Below are positions 26,397-35,550 of a stretch of 64,000 bases of DNA, one piece after another. Position 1 is the first letter of the stretch. Every line of letters begins with the position of its first letter. The stretch spans positions 1,246,364 to 1,310,363 of the forward strand of contig NZ_CP098747.1 in assembly GCF_023746535.1 (NCBI RefSeq), given 5' to 3'. The translations under genes and the position numbers were made by a program. The DNA comes from Sneathiella marina. GTDB lineage: Bacteria; Pseudomonadota; Alphaproteobacteria; Sneathiellales; Sneathiellaceae. The notes under the pieces were generated by a model. That model ran no database searches. It was not told the DNA's origin and saw nothing but the letters and a program-made list of their open reading frames with translations.

Positions 26397-27542
26397 ATGG
26401 CGACCATGGAACTAAGCCGTCGTTTTTATGCAGGAATACCTGCATTCGGCGCTAATACATTCGCTTCGGAAAAATGGCATGTTTCTTTGAAAGAGGATCG
26501 CTTCCGGATTGGATTGCTTGTTCCGATGTGTGGCGCGGCGGGTCTATGGGGGCCGTCTTGCATCGCAAGCGCGCAGGTAGCAATTGCTGAGCTTAACTTG
26601 GAAAACGGCATACTTGGTAAACAGGTTGAACTGGTTTTAGTGGATGCTGCCTTTGAAGCAGACGGTGATCTTTACCATACAATTCACGAGATGATTGAGT
26701 TTGGTGAGATTGACGCCATTGTTGGCATGCACATAAGCGCTGTTCGACAGCAACTTGCGAAAGTGGTCCGTGGACGCGTACCCTATATTTACACACCTCT
26801 ATACGAAGGTGGTGAGGAGAGCCCTGGTGTTTATGCGATTGGCGAAACACCGGATGATCAACTGGTTCCGGCAATCCGGAGTATTGCCTCTTTGCATAAA
26901 ATCAAGAATTGGGCTCTGATCGGAAATGATTATGTGTGGCCCAGAGCATCTAATTATTTTGCCAAGAAGTGTATTCAATCCCAGGGGGGCAAGGTGACCT
27001 ATGAGCATTATGTGCCATTTGGTGTGGACCGCACCGAACGGTTGATTGATGATCTAAACGCGAGTGGTGCGGAAGCCGTGCTATTGTCTTTCGTTGGTCA
27101 GGATGCTGTTGATTTTAACCGAGCCTTTGGATCACTTGCGCTGGATAGGCAGATTATCAGGCTTTCCTGCGCCATTGAAGAAAATGGTTTGCTGGCTATT
27201 GGAGAGGAAAACTCGAAAAGACTATACTCATCCTCTTCGTATTTTTCCACTTTGAACACGCCATCCAATAACTCATTTAAAGAAAAATATTATGGACAGC
27301 ATGGTGAAAGGGCACCAGCTCTTAACTCACTCGGTCAATCGTCCTATGAAGGCGTCCAGTTCCTTGCTGAATTGATGAAAAAACAAACCCACAGTCAGTA
27401 TGCACTATCTAAAAACACTTCTTCTGCAATTACATACCGCTCCGCAAGGGATGCAACCTACCTTAACAACAAGTCCAAAAACCTTCCCATATACCTGGCG
27501 CGTGCTGACGGATTTAAGTTTTCCATTTTGGAAGAACTCTAG
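26397..27542 (+). CDS. AmiC-like cytoplasmic amide sensor (periplasmic-binding-protein fold)
   Basis: The 381-residue protein is homologous to the binding proteins of amide/urea ABC transporters (FRIGLLVPMCGAAGLWGPSC, YEGGEESPGVYAIGETPDDQ, WALIGNDYVWPRASN). It lacks a hydrophobic signal sequence, so it should stay in the cytoplasm. That is the pattern of AmiC, the amide sensor of Pseudomonas, and of NhhC in Rhodococcus. No AmiR-type antiterminator gene is adjacent; the partner may be the divergent MarR protein. ATGs at 26397 and 26406 are both possible; the longer start has AAAGAG at a workable distance. Much longer in-frame extensions are not supported. Confidence 0.82.
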   Translation: MATMELSRRFYAGIPAFGANTFASEKWHVSLKEDRFRIGLLVPMCGAAGLWGPSCIASAQVAIAELNLENGILGKQVELVLVDAAFEADGDLYHTIHEMIEFGEIDAIVGMHISAVRQQLAKVVRGRVPYIYTPLYEGGEESPGVYAIGETPDDQLVPAIRSIASLHKIKNWALIGNDYVWPRASNYFAKKCIQSQGGKVTYEHYVPFGVDRTERLIDDLNASGAEAVLLSFVGQDAVDFNRAFGSLALDRQIIRLSCAIEENGLLAIGEENSKRLYSSSSYFSTLNTPSNNSFKEKYYGQHGERAPALNSLGQSSYEGVQFLAELMKKQTHSQYALSKNTSSAITYRSARDATYLNNKSKNLPIYLARADGFKFSILEEL

Positions 27543-27664
27543 TTTCAACCCCAAATAAGCACAAACCATAAGGATTGCGCGGCAAAAAAGTGGGCGTTGA
27601 GGATTGAGGTTATTCAAGCGACATATTTGGTCTTGGCCTGACTGAACTTAACGGTAGTCATCGC

Positions 27665-28756
27665 TTATTTTAGTACTGAGTAGGCGGCATGCTCCGCCGC
27701 GTCAAGTGCACCTGCAATCAGTCCGGGGTCATGGCGAGCGGTTTCCGCTCCGGCAAAAAAGATCTTTTCATCGAGAAAGGGCGCACGAAGGATATTTGGG
27801 CCAACTGCAGGATGGGCCATCGGAGCAGCCAGGTCCTCAGGAACTGCGGTTAATGTATTCGTCGCCCAGTCTTCGATATGTATGGCTAGGGGTGCCGGAC
27901 TGTCTTCGCCGAAACATCTTTTCAATTGAGCCGTAATATGGTTCGGTAGTTGACTGGCAAACTGCTTGCGTAATTGATGATGCCAGCCAACAAAACCGAA
28001 TAATGCCGCCGGATTTCCTTCCGGGCCACTATGATCATGGGTTTCAACAAGGGGGCCTTCACGGCTTGCAATACGGCCAGAAAGCCCGGCCTTCCGCCAA
28101 AAGGCTGTATCATAAAGAACGATGGCTTTGGCGTGAGATGCCATCCAAGTTGGCATGGCGGAAAGCGCCTGTTGTAGGGGCAGTGGCAGTACTGGATTAA
28201 AGGTCAGTGTCTTGAGAGCTACCCGGGGAGGGATCGCAATAATGACCTGGCTGCAATGAAGTGGCGCTTCGCTGATATCAGTTAGCTTAATCTCGATATG
28301 TTGGTCTTCGACAGTCACAGAGCGAACCGGTTTCCCAAATTTGACTGTTTTGTCAGCCAAGCGTGAGCTCAGAGCATCGATTAGAGCCTGCGGCCCGCCA
28401 AGCGGCCTGACACTCCCTTCCTGGCCAGGTAGAAGCTGTCGCTCAGGCTTATTCTCCCGCCCGTAATCCAAAATTGTGAGGCCAAGTTCATATTGCGGGA
28501 ATCCTTCCAGATCGAGTTTGTTCATCCAGCGATGAATGATGGGCTGAAAATCCGGCCAAATCCAGGTTGGGCCAAGGTCAGCTATATAAGTATCGGTTTC
28601 TTTGTCGAAAACGCTACGAATGCGGCCGCCAAGTCGATTGCTGGCTTCAAGAACCGTGACAGTTTTGCCGGCCTCTTGCAGTAATAATGCTGCCGTGAGG
28701 CCGGACAAACCGGCTCCTATAATGATTACGTCGGTTACGTTTCTTTTCTCTGTCAT
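27665..28756 (-). CDS. Flavin-containing amine oxidase
   Basis: An FAD enzyme of 363 residues. The N-terminal dinucleotide-binding motif is VIIIGAGLSGLTAALLLQEAG followed by GGRIRS, and the C-terminal FAD segment is FFAGAETARHDPGLIAGALDAA. At this length it is shorter than most monoamine oxidases, and it has no signal peptide. It is the last gene of the GST-cupin-oxidase operon. An in-frame TTG at 28774 overlaps the cupin stop and could be the true, coupled start. I give the ATG, which is otherwise better. Confidence 0.88.
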   Translation of the reverse strand: MTEKRNVTDVIIIGAGLSGLTAALLLQEAGKTVTVLEASNRLGGRIRSVFDKETDTYIADLGPTWIWPDFQPIIHRWMNKLDLEGFPQYELGLTILDYGRENKPERQLLPGQEGSVRPLGGPQALIDALSSRLADKTVKFGKPVRSVTVEDQHIEIKLTDISEAPLHCSQVIIAIPPRVALKTLTFNPVLPLPLQQALSAMPTWMASHAKAIVLYDTAFWRKAGLSGRIASREGPLVETHDHSGPEGNPAALFGFVGWHHQLRKQFASQLPNHITAQLKRCFGEDSPAPLAIHIEDWATNTLTAVPEDLAAPMAHPAVGPNILRAPFLDEKIFFAGAETARHDPGLIAGALDAAEHAAYSVLK

Positions 28757-28770
28757 GGGGAACTTCGTGC

Positions 28771-29451
28771 TCAAAAGGAGATCGGCGCATCAGCAAAGCG
28801 CAAATGACGGCTCTTTACCCAGACTTTGGCGCCATCATGCCCTACTTTTGCATCGAGACGGCCACCCATTGGGATTCTTAGCCAGGAATGGCTACGGAGC
28901 TGATCACCTGTTTCGGTGAATTCGCCGTCCAGAACCAGAAATTCTCCGCCGTCAGGCAGATCCAGCCCAATTCCTGCATTTGCATCCCAAGTTTCCATCC
29001 TTACGGTTTCCCGCTCATCCATAAACAGGGGCATAACCGAAACACCGGCGCGGTCTGCATCACGTATTGAACCCATTTTGTTCATATCAATTTTAACGGG
29101 GGTTCTGTCTTTCAAATCGAATTGCCAGAGTTTTACAAAGATAACACATCCTTTATCTGAGCCCGGTGTGTGGCCCGAGGTTGGAGGGTTGCGAATATAG
29201 GAGCCGGCAGGGAAATCGCCATGCTCATCCTGAAATACGCCTTCAAGGACAATAAACTCTTCCCCGCCTGTGTGGATATGAGGTGAGAATTTACTATTCG
29301 GGGCGTAACGGACAATCGTTGTTGCCCGTGCTACTTCGCCACCGATGCGGTCTAGCATCCGTCGATCCACCCCAGGTATGGGAGAGGACAGCCAGTCAAT
29401 CTCGTCAGCATGCATCACAACACGTTTGTTAAAATCAGCGTTCAATTCCAT
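28771..29451 (-). CDS. Double-cupin protein (ChrR-like C-terminal cupin family)
   Basis: The 226-residue protein has two similar cupin halves. The first has SPHIHTGGEEFIVLEGVFQDEHGDFPAGSY with metal-binding His and Glu, and the second has GGEFLVLDGEFTETGDQLRSHSWLR. Single proteins of this kind resemble the cupin part of the anti-sigma factor ChrR, but the zinc-binding anti-sigma domain is missing. AAGGAG lies before the ATG. It sits between a GST and an amine oxidase gene in one operon, so an enzymatic or protective role in the same detoxification step is plausible. Confidence 0.8.
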   Translation of the reverse strand: MELNADFNKRVVMHADEIDWLSSPIPGVDRRMLDRIGGEVARATTIVRYAPNSKFSPHIHTGGEEFIVLEGVFQDEHGDFPAGSYIRNPPTSGHTPGSDKGCVIFVKLWQFDLKDRTPVKIDMNKMGSIRDADRAGVSVMPLFMDERETVRMETWDANAGIGLDLPDGGEFLVLDGEFTETGDQLRSHSWLRIPMGGRLDAKVGHDGAKVWVKSRHLRFADAPISF

Positions 29452-29481
29452 AGCTGTATTCTCCTTCGTTCATTCAAATTC

Positions 29482-30105
29482 TCAATTGGTAAAGCTGGGT
29501 CGTGCCGCCATTTTTTTGCGCCATGCCTTGAGATTCGTCAAGTTCGCCGGGGTTTCAATATTCGCGAAATCGGCAAAGGCGAGGCCGGCAAAAGCAGTGA
29601 TATCCGCCATAGAGAATTCATCGCCGGCCAGATAAGGATCAGTTGCTAGTACACTATCCAGATAGCGCATTGTTTTCAACGCTACTTCCTTTTCCTTTTC
29701 CCCCCATTCCGCATTTTGATAAGTTTCAAGATCCGGCCCCAAACCAGGTGTGGCATGGTGGAAATAAGCGCCAACCGCGTCAACTAATCCGGCTTCGGCC
29801 CTCAGGTTCATCATGTGGATTCGGGCACGTTCCCTCGGCGTCTTTCCAATTAAATTCGGCCCTTCAAATGTGCCATCAATATATTCTGTTATCGCGGTGC
29901 ATTGTGAAATACAGGAGCCGTCTTCAAGTTCAATATAGGGAACAGTTGCGTCGGGGTTTCGTGCTTTAAACGCATCTGTGCGGTGTTCTCCAGCCATTAC
30001 ATCAACCGGCACAAATTCCACTTGGTCAAGCGCGCCCTTCTCTGCAAGAGCAATTCGCACACGGGCTGGATTAGGAAATCCTTCGATATCAAAAACCTTA
30101 ATCAT
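29482..30105 (-). CDS. Glutathione S-transferase family protein
   Basis: A 207-residue protein with an N-terminal thioredoxin-like half (MIKVFDIEGFPNPARVRIALAEKG, then NPDATVPYIELEDGSCISQCTAI with the cis-Pro and the Ser of the glutathione site) and an all-helical C-terminal half. I chose the start at 30105 because GGAGATAAAC lies directly before it. An earlier ATG at 30126 adds seven unconserved residues. It is the first gene of the operon controlled from the divergent TetR gene. Confidence 0.9.
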   Translation of the reverse strand: MIKVFDIEGFPNPARVRIALAEKGALDQVEFVPVDVMAGEHRTDAFKARNPDATVPYIELEDGSCISQCTAITEYIDGTFEGPNLIGKTPRERARIHMMNLRAEAGLVDAVGAYFHHATPGLGPDLETYQNAEWGEKEKEVALKTMRYLDSVLATDPYLAGDEFSMADITAFAGLAFADFANIETPANLTNLKAWRKKMAARPSFTN

Positions 30106-30140
30106 GTTTATCTCCAAAATTGACATTTCATTTATTGATC

Positions 30141-30156
30141 TATCTATCAGTAGGTA
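30141..30156. promoter_or_regulatory. TetR operator 1 between the GST operon and its regulator
   Basis: TATCTA-TCAG-TAGGTA is an imperfect palindrome that differs by one base from the perfect operator 67 bases away. It lies about 36 bases upstream of the GST start, over the likely promoter. Confidence 0.7.
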
Positions 30157-30207
30157 GATATTAAAAACAAACCCTACTTAGCTCTTGACTGAAAGGATGT
30201 CAAGAAG

Positions 30208-30223
30208 TATCTATCAGTAGATA
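30208..30223. promoter_or_regulatory. TetR operator 2 between the GST operon and its regulator
   Basis: TATCTA-TCAG-TAGATA is a perfect palindrome with a four-base centre, repeated almost exactly at 30141-30156. It lies about 85 bases before the TetR gene, so the regulator probably represses itself as well as the GST operon. Confidence 0.75.
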
Positions 30224-30308
30224 GGCAAAATATCAAAAATACGCTAATTCTGGAGCAATGAACGCCAGTTCACTTGATTTGCCGGGTGAATTAATAGGTT
30301 AAAGGTGG

Positions 30309-30860
30309 ATGATGAAAACGGATTCAATCAAGGAGAAGCTACTGGCGGCGGCGGAAAAGAGGGTGCGCCATGTCGGATTCAATGCAGTTAGTTTTCGCGA
30401 TCTGGCAGCTGATGTTGGGGTCAAAAGCTCGAGTGTTCACTATTACTTCCTTAAAAAAGAGGATCTTGGGGAAGCGTTGGTCAATCGGTATGCGGAAAAT
30501 TTCAAAAATGAATTGGACAAAATTGACGCCAACACTCAGAGCCTGATTGACGCACTGACAGCGTTTGTCGGACTTTATGGGCGAGCGCTGGTCCTTGGTG
30601 ATTCCGTCTGTCTTTGTGCGATCCTCGGCGCGGAAGTTAATGGATTAGCCCCTCGTATCCGAGAACGCGTTCAGGCCTTTTTCCAGATGAACACTGACTG
30701 GCTTGATAAACGATTTAGGAACGGTGCGGATAACCCGGCCAGATTGACATCACTTGAAATTGTCGCGGCCCTGGAAGGGGCTATGATCGTCTCGACAACC
30801 CTTGGATCCCGAGAAGCATTTGATGTGACTGCGGCGCGGATCTTGAAAACATCTATATAA
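30309..30860 (+). CDS. TetR-family regulator of the GST-cupin-oxidase operon
   Basis: A 183-residue regulator with an N-terminal helix-turn-helix (VSFRDLAADVGVKSSSVHYYFLKKEDLG, residues ~28-55) and a helical ligand domain. The motif VKSSSVHYYFLKKEDLG is of the subgroup that regulates responses to alkylating or electrophilic compounds, which fits a GST target. Two start codons (30309, 30312) are adjacent and either may be used. The two operators in the divergent gap point to this protein. Confidence 0.9.
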   Translation: MMKTDSIKEKLLAAAEKRVRHVGFNAVSFRDLAADVGVKSSSVHYYFLKKEDLGEALVNRYAENFKNELDKIDANTQSLIDALTAFVGLYGRALVLGDSVCLCAILGAEVNGLAPRIRERVQAFFQMNTDWLDKRFRNGADNPARLTSLEIVAALEGAMIVSTTLGSREAFDVTAARILKTSI

Positions 30861-30961
30861 ATGAATTGGTGGTTTTGCTCGGCTAGGACATATAATAAAT
30901 ACAGGCTGGTTGAAAATATTTAAGTTTACGATCGCAGGTTATCGACTACGGAGTGATTGCC

Positions 30962-31720
30962 TTATTCAGCGGTTATGAAGTTTTCATAGGCTTGTCCGAC
31001 TGAACGAACAGAGGCTTCAAATAATTCTTGGCCAACTTCGGGGGTAGATAGTGTTGGATCCGAACCCATCCGGCCATCAGCAAATCTTCGGCGGAAATCA
31101 GTTGCATCATAAATTGGCCCGCCCGGAGCAACAGGCGGGGTTAATTCGTCGCGCTTTACCCTTGCGCCGTCTTCCGGATACCCAAAATAGGTGAGTGAGA
31201 CTTCTGAGGGGGTGGCATGGCTGCCTTCTGCGTCTCCATACTCCCTTTTTGAAATTTCCTTAATGGCTTCACTATTCCACCAGTTCTCTAGATGGCAACG
31301 GACAGATGGCTGGTTTTGTCCCGCGATACCCAAACTGCTTTCGGCATAAATTTCAGAAAATGCGGCTTCGCATGTGGCGATGTTACCGCCATGTCCATTT
31401 AAGAAAAAGAAGCGGTTAAATCCATGGCGCCTTAGCGAATTGACCACATCACACACAACTGAGATAAGCGTTGTCGGACGCAATGTAATTGATCCTGAGA
31501 AGCCGAGATGATGTTGAGCCATGCCAATACTCAGGGTTGGTGCAACCATGACATTCTGGCGTTGTCCAATCTCAGTTGCAACCAGCTCAGGGCACAGGGC
31601 GTCAGTTCCAATAAAGCCAGTAGGCCCATGCTGCTCAGTTGACCCTATGGGAATGATAATACCTGCAGAATTTTTCAGATAATCCTCTACTTCCGGCCAT
31701 GTTCTCAATTGCAGGCGCAT
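30962..31720 (-). CDS. Creatininase-family amidohydrolase
   Basis: A metal-dependent hydrolase of 252 residues. Signature segments are IIPIGSTEQHGPTGFIGTDAL (metal-binding Glu, His and Asp) and FFLNGHGGNIATCE. The family includes creatininase, mycofactocin MftE and enzymes acting on cyclic amides, and the substrate here is not evident. The start at 31720 has AAGGAGAGAGG directly upstream, while a TTG at 31735 is less likely. Confidence 0.88.
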   Translation of the reverse strand: MRLQLRTWPEVEDYLKNSAGIIIPIGSTEQHGPTGFIGTDALCPELVATEIGQRQNVMVAPTLSIGMAQHHLGFSGSITLRPTTLISVVCDVVNSLRRHGFNRFFFLNGHGGNIATCEAAFSEIYAESSLGIAGQNQPSVRCHLENWWNSEAIKEISKREYGDAEGSHATPSEVSLTYFGYPEDGARVKRDELTPPVAPGGPIYDATDFRRRFADGRMGSDPTLSTPEVGQELFEASVRSVGQAYENFITAE

Positions 31721-31885
31721 GCCTCTCTCCTTCAAATTCCATTTCCCGCCTTAAGTCATCACATTCTATCGTTTCATCATGTGCAGGGATATAATATTTT
31801 ATGTGAGGTATGGTTCAATCTATTCTAGTAAGCTAATGTGTAAATTACTATCCAGCCCCCCCTCAAGCAATCAATTAGAGGAATT

Positions 31886-33088
31886 ATGAAAATACGAATT
31901 TATGTTGCATTTCTAGCGCTTTTTACGTTTACAAGTCCTGGTTTCGCCACAGACATCACGCCACCAGATGCAGTTGGACTTTCACCTGAGAAACTTGGAT
32001 TGATGGACATAAATCTTCAAGAAGATGTTGATAATGGGACGATCTCGGGGGCCACGGTGGCCGTGATGCGGCATGGCAAGCTTGTTTATCAAAAAGCTTT
32101 TGGTACTCGGGGCAGGGGCGCTGCACCCGGGCCATTGAAAACCGATGATATATTCCGTATCTACTCCATGTCCAAACCGATAACAACGGTTGGTATTATG
32201 ATGTTGATGGAGCAGGGGAGAATCCAGCTTACCGATCCGGTCTCTAAATTCCTTCCGGCTTTTGCAGAAACCAAGGTCATGGAGTTGGGGGATCTTTATG
32301 CGCCGGACAATCCAATCACTATTTCCGATCTGCTTCGCCACACATCCGGGATTGTTTATGGTTTCTTTGGCGATACTGAAGTTCGAGCAGAATACCAAAA
32401 GGTTGATTTGTATGATGCGGGTCAAACAACTGCCGAAATGGTAGGTAAGCTGGCTGCTCTTCCCCTGGAACATCAGCCGGGAGATGCATGGGAGTATAGC
32501 CATTCAACGGATGTTCTTGGCCGCGTTATCGAAGTTGTTTCAGGGAAAAAGCTGGATCAATTTTTTAAGTCAGAAATTCTCGGTCCTTTAGGTATGAACG
32601 ATACGGCATTTTATGTTGATGAGGAGGAGAAGGCTAGAATAGTGGAGCCGCAGTTTAAGGGACTACTTGATCCTCTGAACGTACCGATCCTCCATTCTGG
32701 GGGTGGTGGCTTGATGTCAACGGCAGACGACTATCTAATTTTCAGCAGTATGATGCTCAATGGCGGTATTTATGAGGGTAAGCGTTTGCTGAAAGAAGAA
32801 ACGGTTGCCCAGATGACGCAAGATCAACTTGGTGACGTCCGTCCCGGCAATTATGACCTTCTTACTGACGAGAACGGGTTTGGATTTGGTTTTGCTGTCC
32901 GCCTCTCCGATGAGGGGTTTGCTGCAGGATCGAAAGGCAGCTATTGGTGGGGAGGTTATGCAGGTACATATTTCTGGATTGACCCGGCTGAAGAGCTGAT
33001 CATCGTCTTTATGATACAGCAGCCGGATCAAAGGTCCCTATATCGACCAAAAATCAGAAACTGGGTTTATAACGCGATTGTAAATTGA
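31886..33088 (+). CDS. Secreted serine hydrolase of the beta-lactamase/EstB family
   Basis: A 400-residue periplasmic or exported protein with a signal peptide (MKIRIYVAFLALFTFTSPGFA). The nucleophile motif is S94-M-S-K97, followed by Tyr in WEYSHSTDVLG as the general base and a C-terminal GSYWWGGYAG segment in the position of the KTG box. Family members act as esterases, beta-lactamases or D-aminopeptidases, and an esterase is more likely than antibiotic resistance. It runs convergent to the gamma-glutamyltransferase-family gene. Confidence 0.9.
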   Translation: MKIRIYVAFLALFTFTSPGFATDITPPDAVGLSPEKLGLMDINLQEDVDNGTISGATVAVMRHGKLVYQKAFGTRGRGAAPGPLKTDDIFRIYSMSKPITTVGIMMLMEQGRIQLTDPVSKFLPAFAETKVMELGDLYAPDNPITISDLLRHTSGIVYGFFGDTEVRAEYQKVDLYDAGQTTAEMVGKLAALPLEHQPGDAWEYSHSTDVLGRVIEVVSGKKLDQFFKSEILGPLGMNDTAFYVDEEEKARIVEPQFKGLLDPLNVPILHSGGGGLMSTADDYLIFSSMMLNGGIYEGKRLLKEETVAQMTQDQLGDVRPGNYDLLTDENGFGFGFAVRLSDEGFAAGSKGSYWWGGYAGTYFWIDPAEELIIVFMIQQPDQRSLYRPKIRNWVYNAIVN

Positions 33089-33122
33089 AGGTGTTTGATA
33101 TTTTGAATGCTGAACTACTGCT

Positions 33123-34715
33123 CTAAAATCCAAGAGCTAAACCGTCACTTCGCGGGTCGGCAGCCCCTTCGATAAGGCCATTTGGATGGTGAACCAAGGC
33201 GCCTGCATGTCCCATTACTTCATCATAGGCTCCGATCACCTCTAAATCATGGCCAGCCTCCAATAATTGCTGAATGATATGGGGCGCAACCCGATTTTCG
33301 ATCCGAAGGTTAGATGTCTCAGCGCCCCAAGTCCGGCCCAAAAGCCAACGCGGGGCGGAAATGGATTGCTGCAAATCCTGACCATATAGAACATGTCGAC
33401 TGAAGATCATTGCCTGTGTTTGCGGCTGGCCCTCGCCGCCCATGGTTCCGTAGGGCATGACCCGACCGCCTTTCAAGTGCGCCAAAGCCGGTTGGATGGT
33501 GTGGAAAGGACGGCGAAAGGGCTGCAGACTATTATGATGAGTGTGATCCAATGAAAAGCTGGTACCCCGGTTCTGCCAGGTAATTCCGGTTTCGTCCAGA
33601 ACGACCCCGGACCCAAATTCCCAAAAAATGCTTTGGATAAAGCTGACGGCACGCCCCTGGCTGTCAACAGCACCTAACCAAACCGTATCTCCTTTTGCAG
33701 CTGCTTCGGGCCATGGAAGAGCTCTTTCCATATCAATGTCTGACGCCAAGCTATCAAAAATAGCTGCAGACAAAAAATCCGCTGGGGCCGTCTCCATAAA
33801 ATCGGGGTCTGTAACATGCTTGTCGCGGATTCTGAATGACCGTTTGGTAGCTTCAACAAGTCCGTGAATAAAATCGAAGGTTTCAGCTTCCGCAATATGA
33901 AGGCGCTCATAAACACCAAGCAGAAGAAGTGATGCTAATCCTTGCGTAGGTGGGGGCATGTTGAATAGCTTATGGCCAGCAATATCAACTGCGAGTGGGG
34001 AGACGGAAAGCGCATTGTGACGTTCAAGATCTTCAATACGCAACGGAGAACCAGCCCGTTCCAGATCTGCCGCTATTTTTCGCGCCAGATCACCACGATA
34101 GAAATCATCCAGCCCGGCTTTGCTGAGATGCCGAAAAGTTTCGGCAATACGGGGTTGATGGAACCGTGCACCAATTTTCGGAAGTGCGCCGTCTATAAAA
34201 TATGTGTCCTTAAAGCCGGGAGAATTCTCAAGCTCTTTCAGTTTAGCTTCTGCATTGCTCGCAAAAGTTTGTGAAACGGAAATACCTTGGTCGGCATAAT
34301 AAATAGCCTCTTCCAGCAGGCGATCAATAGGTAAAGTTCCACCCCAGTTTTTTTGGCTGAAATTGTAAGCTTCCTGCCATCCAGAAACCGCGCCTGCGAC
34401 GGTCAGAGCAGCCTGGCTTCCACGGGAGGGTATCGCGTCAAATCCCTGGTTTTTATAATACTCGATATCGGCTTTTGCCGCTGCTCCCCCACAGGCGTCA
34501 ATTCCCTGAACTTTTTTACCTGGCGTATGGATCAGCCAGAAATTATCTCCTCCCATTGCGTTCATATGAGGATAGGCGACAGTGATCATTGCTGCTGCGG
34601 CAATCATTGCCTCAATGGCATTGCCGCCTTCTTCTAGAACCCGAATACCGGCACGTGATGCGAGGTGGTGGGGTGAAGTGACCATTCCGCCATAGGCACG
34701 TTTTGTTTGCAGCAT
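33123..34715 (-). CDS. Gamma-glutamyltransferase-family hydrolase
   Basis: This Ntn-hydrolase-fold protein has 530 residues. The autoprocessing Thr is probably in AAAKGDTVWLGAVDSQGRAV near residue 344, and the rest follows the GGT pattern (GGNAIEAMIAAAAMITVAYP, MPPPTQGLASLLLLG, GTMGGEGQPQTQ). There is no signal peptide, so it is a cytoplasmic enzyme, unlike E. coli GGT, and may be an acylase acting on a related amide. The gene follows a TetR gene on the same strand. Confidence 0.88.
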   Translation of the reverse strand: MLQTKRAYGGMVTSPHHLASRAGIRVLEEGGNAIEAMIAAAAMITVAYPHMNAMGGDNFWLIHTPGKKVQGIDACGGAAAKADIEYYKNQGFDAIPSRGSQAALTVAGAVSGWQEAYNFSQKNWGGTLPIDRLLEEAIYYADQGISVSQTFASNAEAKLKELENSPGFKDTYFIDGALPKIGARFHQPRIAETFRHLSKAGLDDFYRGDLARKIAADLERAGSPLRIEDLERHNALSVSPLAVDIAGHKLFNMPPPTQGLASLLLLGVYERLHIAEAETFDFIHGLVEATKRSFRIRDKHVTDPDFMETAPADFLSAAIFDSLASDIDMERALPWPEAAAKGDTVWLGAVDSQGRAVSFIQSIFWEFGSGVVLDETGITWQNRGTSFSLDHTHHNSLQPFRRPFHTIQPALAHLKGGRVMPYGTMGGEGQPQTQAMIFSRHVLYGQDLQQSISAPRWLLGRTWGAETSNLRIENRVAPHIIQQLLEAGHDLEVIGAYDEVMGHAGALVHHPNGLIEGAADPRSDGLALGF

Positions 34716-34892
34716 TTGATTTTCTCTCTTCGTAGCAATTGCCCGGTAAGACAGCTTTAAACTATGGTCTGGCTGCTTGGCAGGAGGTTTGTGACAGTAA
34801 CGTCCTTATCAATCGATGTCATCTGTCGAAACAATTTGCCTTTAAAGTAGACTTTGCATCAAGGAGTTTTAGCAGCCAAAGGTGAGCTTCAA

Positions 34893-35486
34893 TTAAGTTG
34901 AGTTTTCGCCGATGATCGCCTGGATAAGGGTGCTCCAGTTCGGGGCCGGTTGGCCAGATTTACTGATTGCATGGGATCCAAAATACAGGTTGGTCAAAAT
35001 AACCGATTTTTCATTGAGATTTTTTCTTGTCAATTCACATGCTTCGCGATTTTCTATTAGTGCGGAGACGATGGCCCTTTGTATGGAAGCATACATTTTA
35101 CTTGTTAATCTTGCGACCACCGCATCTGTCGGCCCTAATTCAACCATTGCATTACACATCAGACAGCCCCGTCTTTCCTCTCTGGGCATGTCATCATTGA
35201 TGCTGTTGGAAAAAAGAGTAGACAAACGCTCAATATTGGTGCCTGCCTTTTCATCTTCCAGCAGGGTAACAGCCGATTTAATATGTATTTGGTCATACCT
35301 TTTCAGCGCTTCGATATACACGGACTTTTTATCACCAAAGGCTTTGTAAAAAGAACCGCGTGTTATATTCATGGATTTCAATAAATCAGGCAGATTGGTG
35401 GCGCCATATCCGTTTTTCCAGAATATCTGCATGGCGCCTTCCAGCGCATCATCTATGTTAAACTCTCTCGGTCTGGCCAAATCCAT
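34893..35486 (-). CDS. TetR-family regulator divergent from the first YHS gene
   Basis: A 197-residue regulator. The N-terminal helix-turn-helix (NLPDLLKSMNITRGSFYKAFGDKKSVYIEAL, residues ~28-60) is of the TetR/YxaF-like type. The C-terminal ligand region holds a CLMCNAMVELG motif with two cysteines, which could sense metal or an electrophile. Two operator-like sites lie in the gap before the secreted YHS protein gene that runs the other way. Confidence 0.88.
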   Translation of the reverse strand: MDLARPREFNIDDALEGAMQIFWKNGYGATNLPDLLKSMNITRGSFYKAFGDKKSVYIEALKRYDQIHIKSAVTLLEDEKAGTNIERLSTLFSNSINDDMPREERRGCLMCNAMVELGPTDAVVARLTSKMYASIQRAIVSALIENREACELTRKNLNEKSVILTNLYFGSHAISKSGQPAPNWSTLIQAIIGENST

Positions 35487-35550
35487 TCTCCAACATCATT
35501 TCATACATAGTTTATTTCAGATCACGAACTGTTCACAACTATGTGTATTG

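Noticed and set aside
31886-33088. Antibiotic-resistance beta-lactamase
   Set aside because: The SxxK/YxS pattern and the lack of a true KTG box fit the EstB/esterase-type family better, and the neighbours are not resistance genes.
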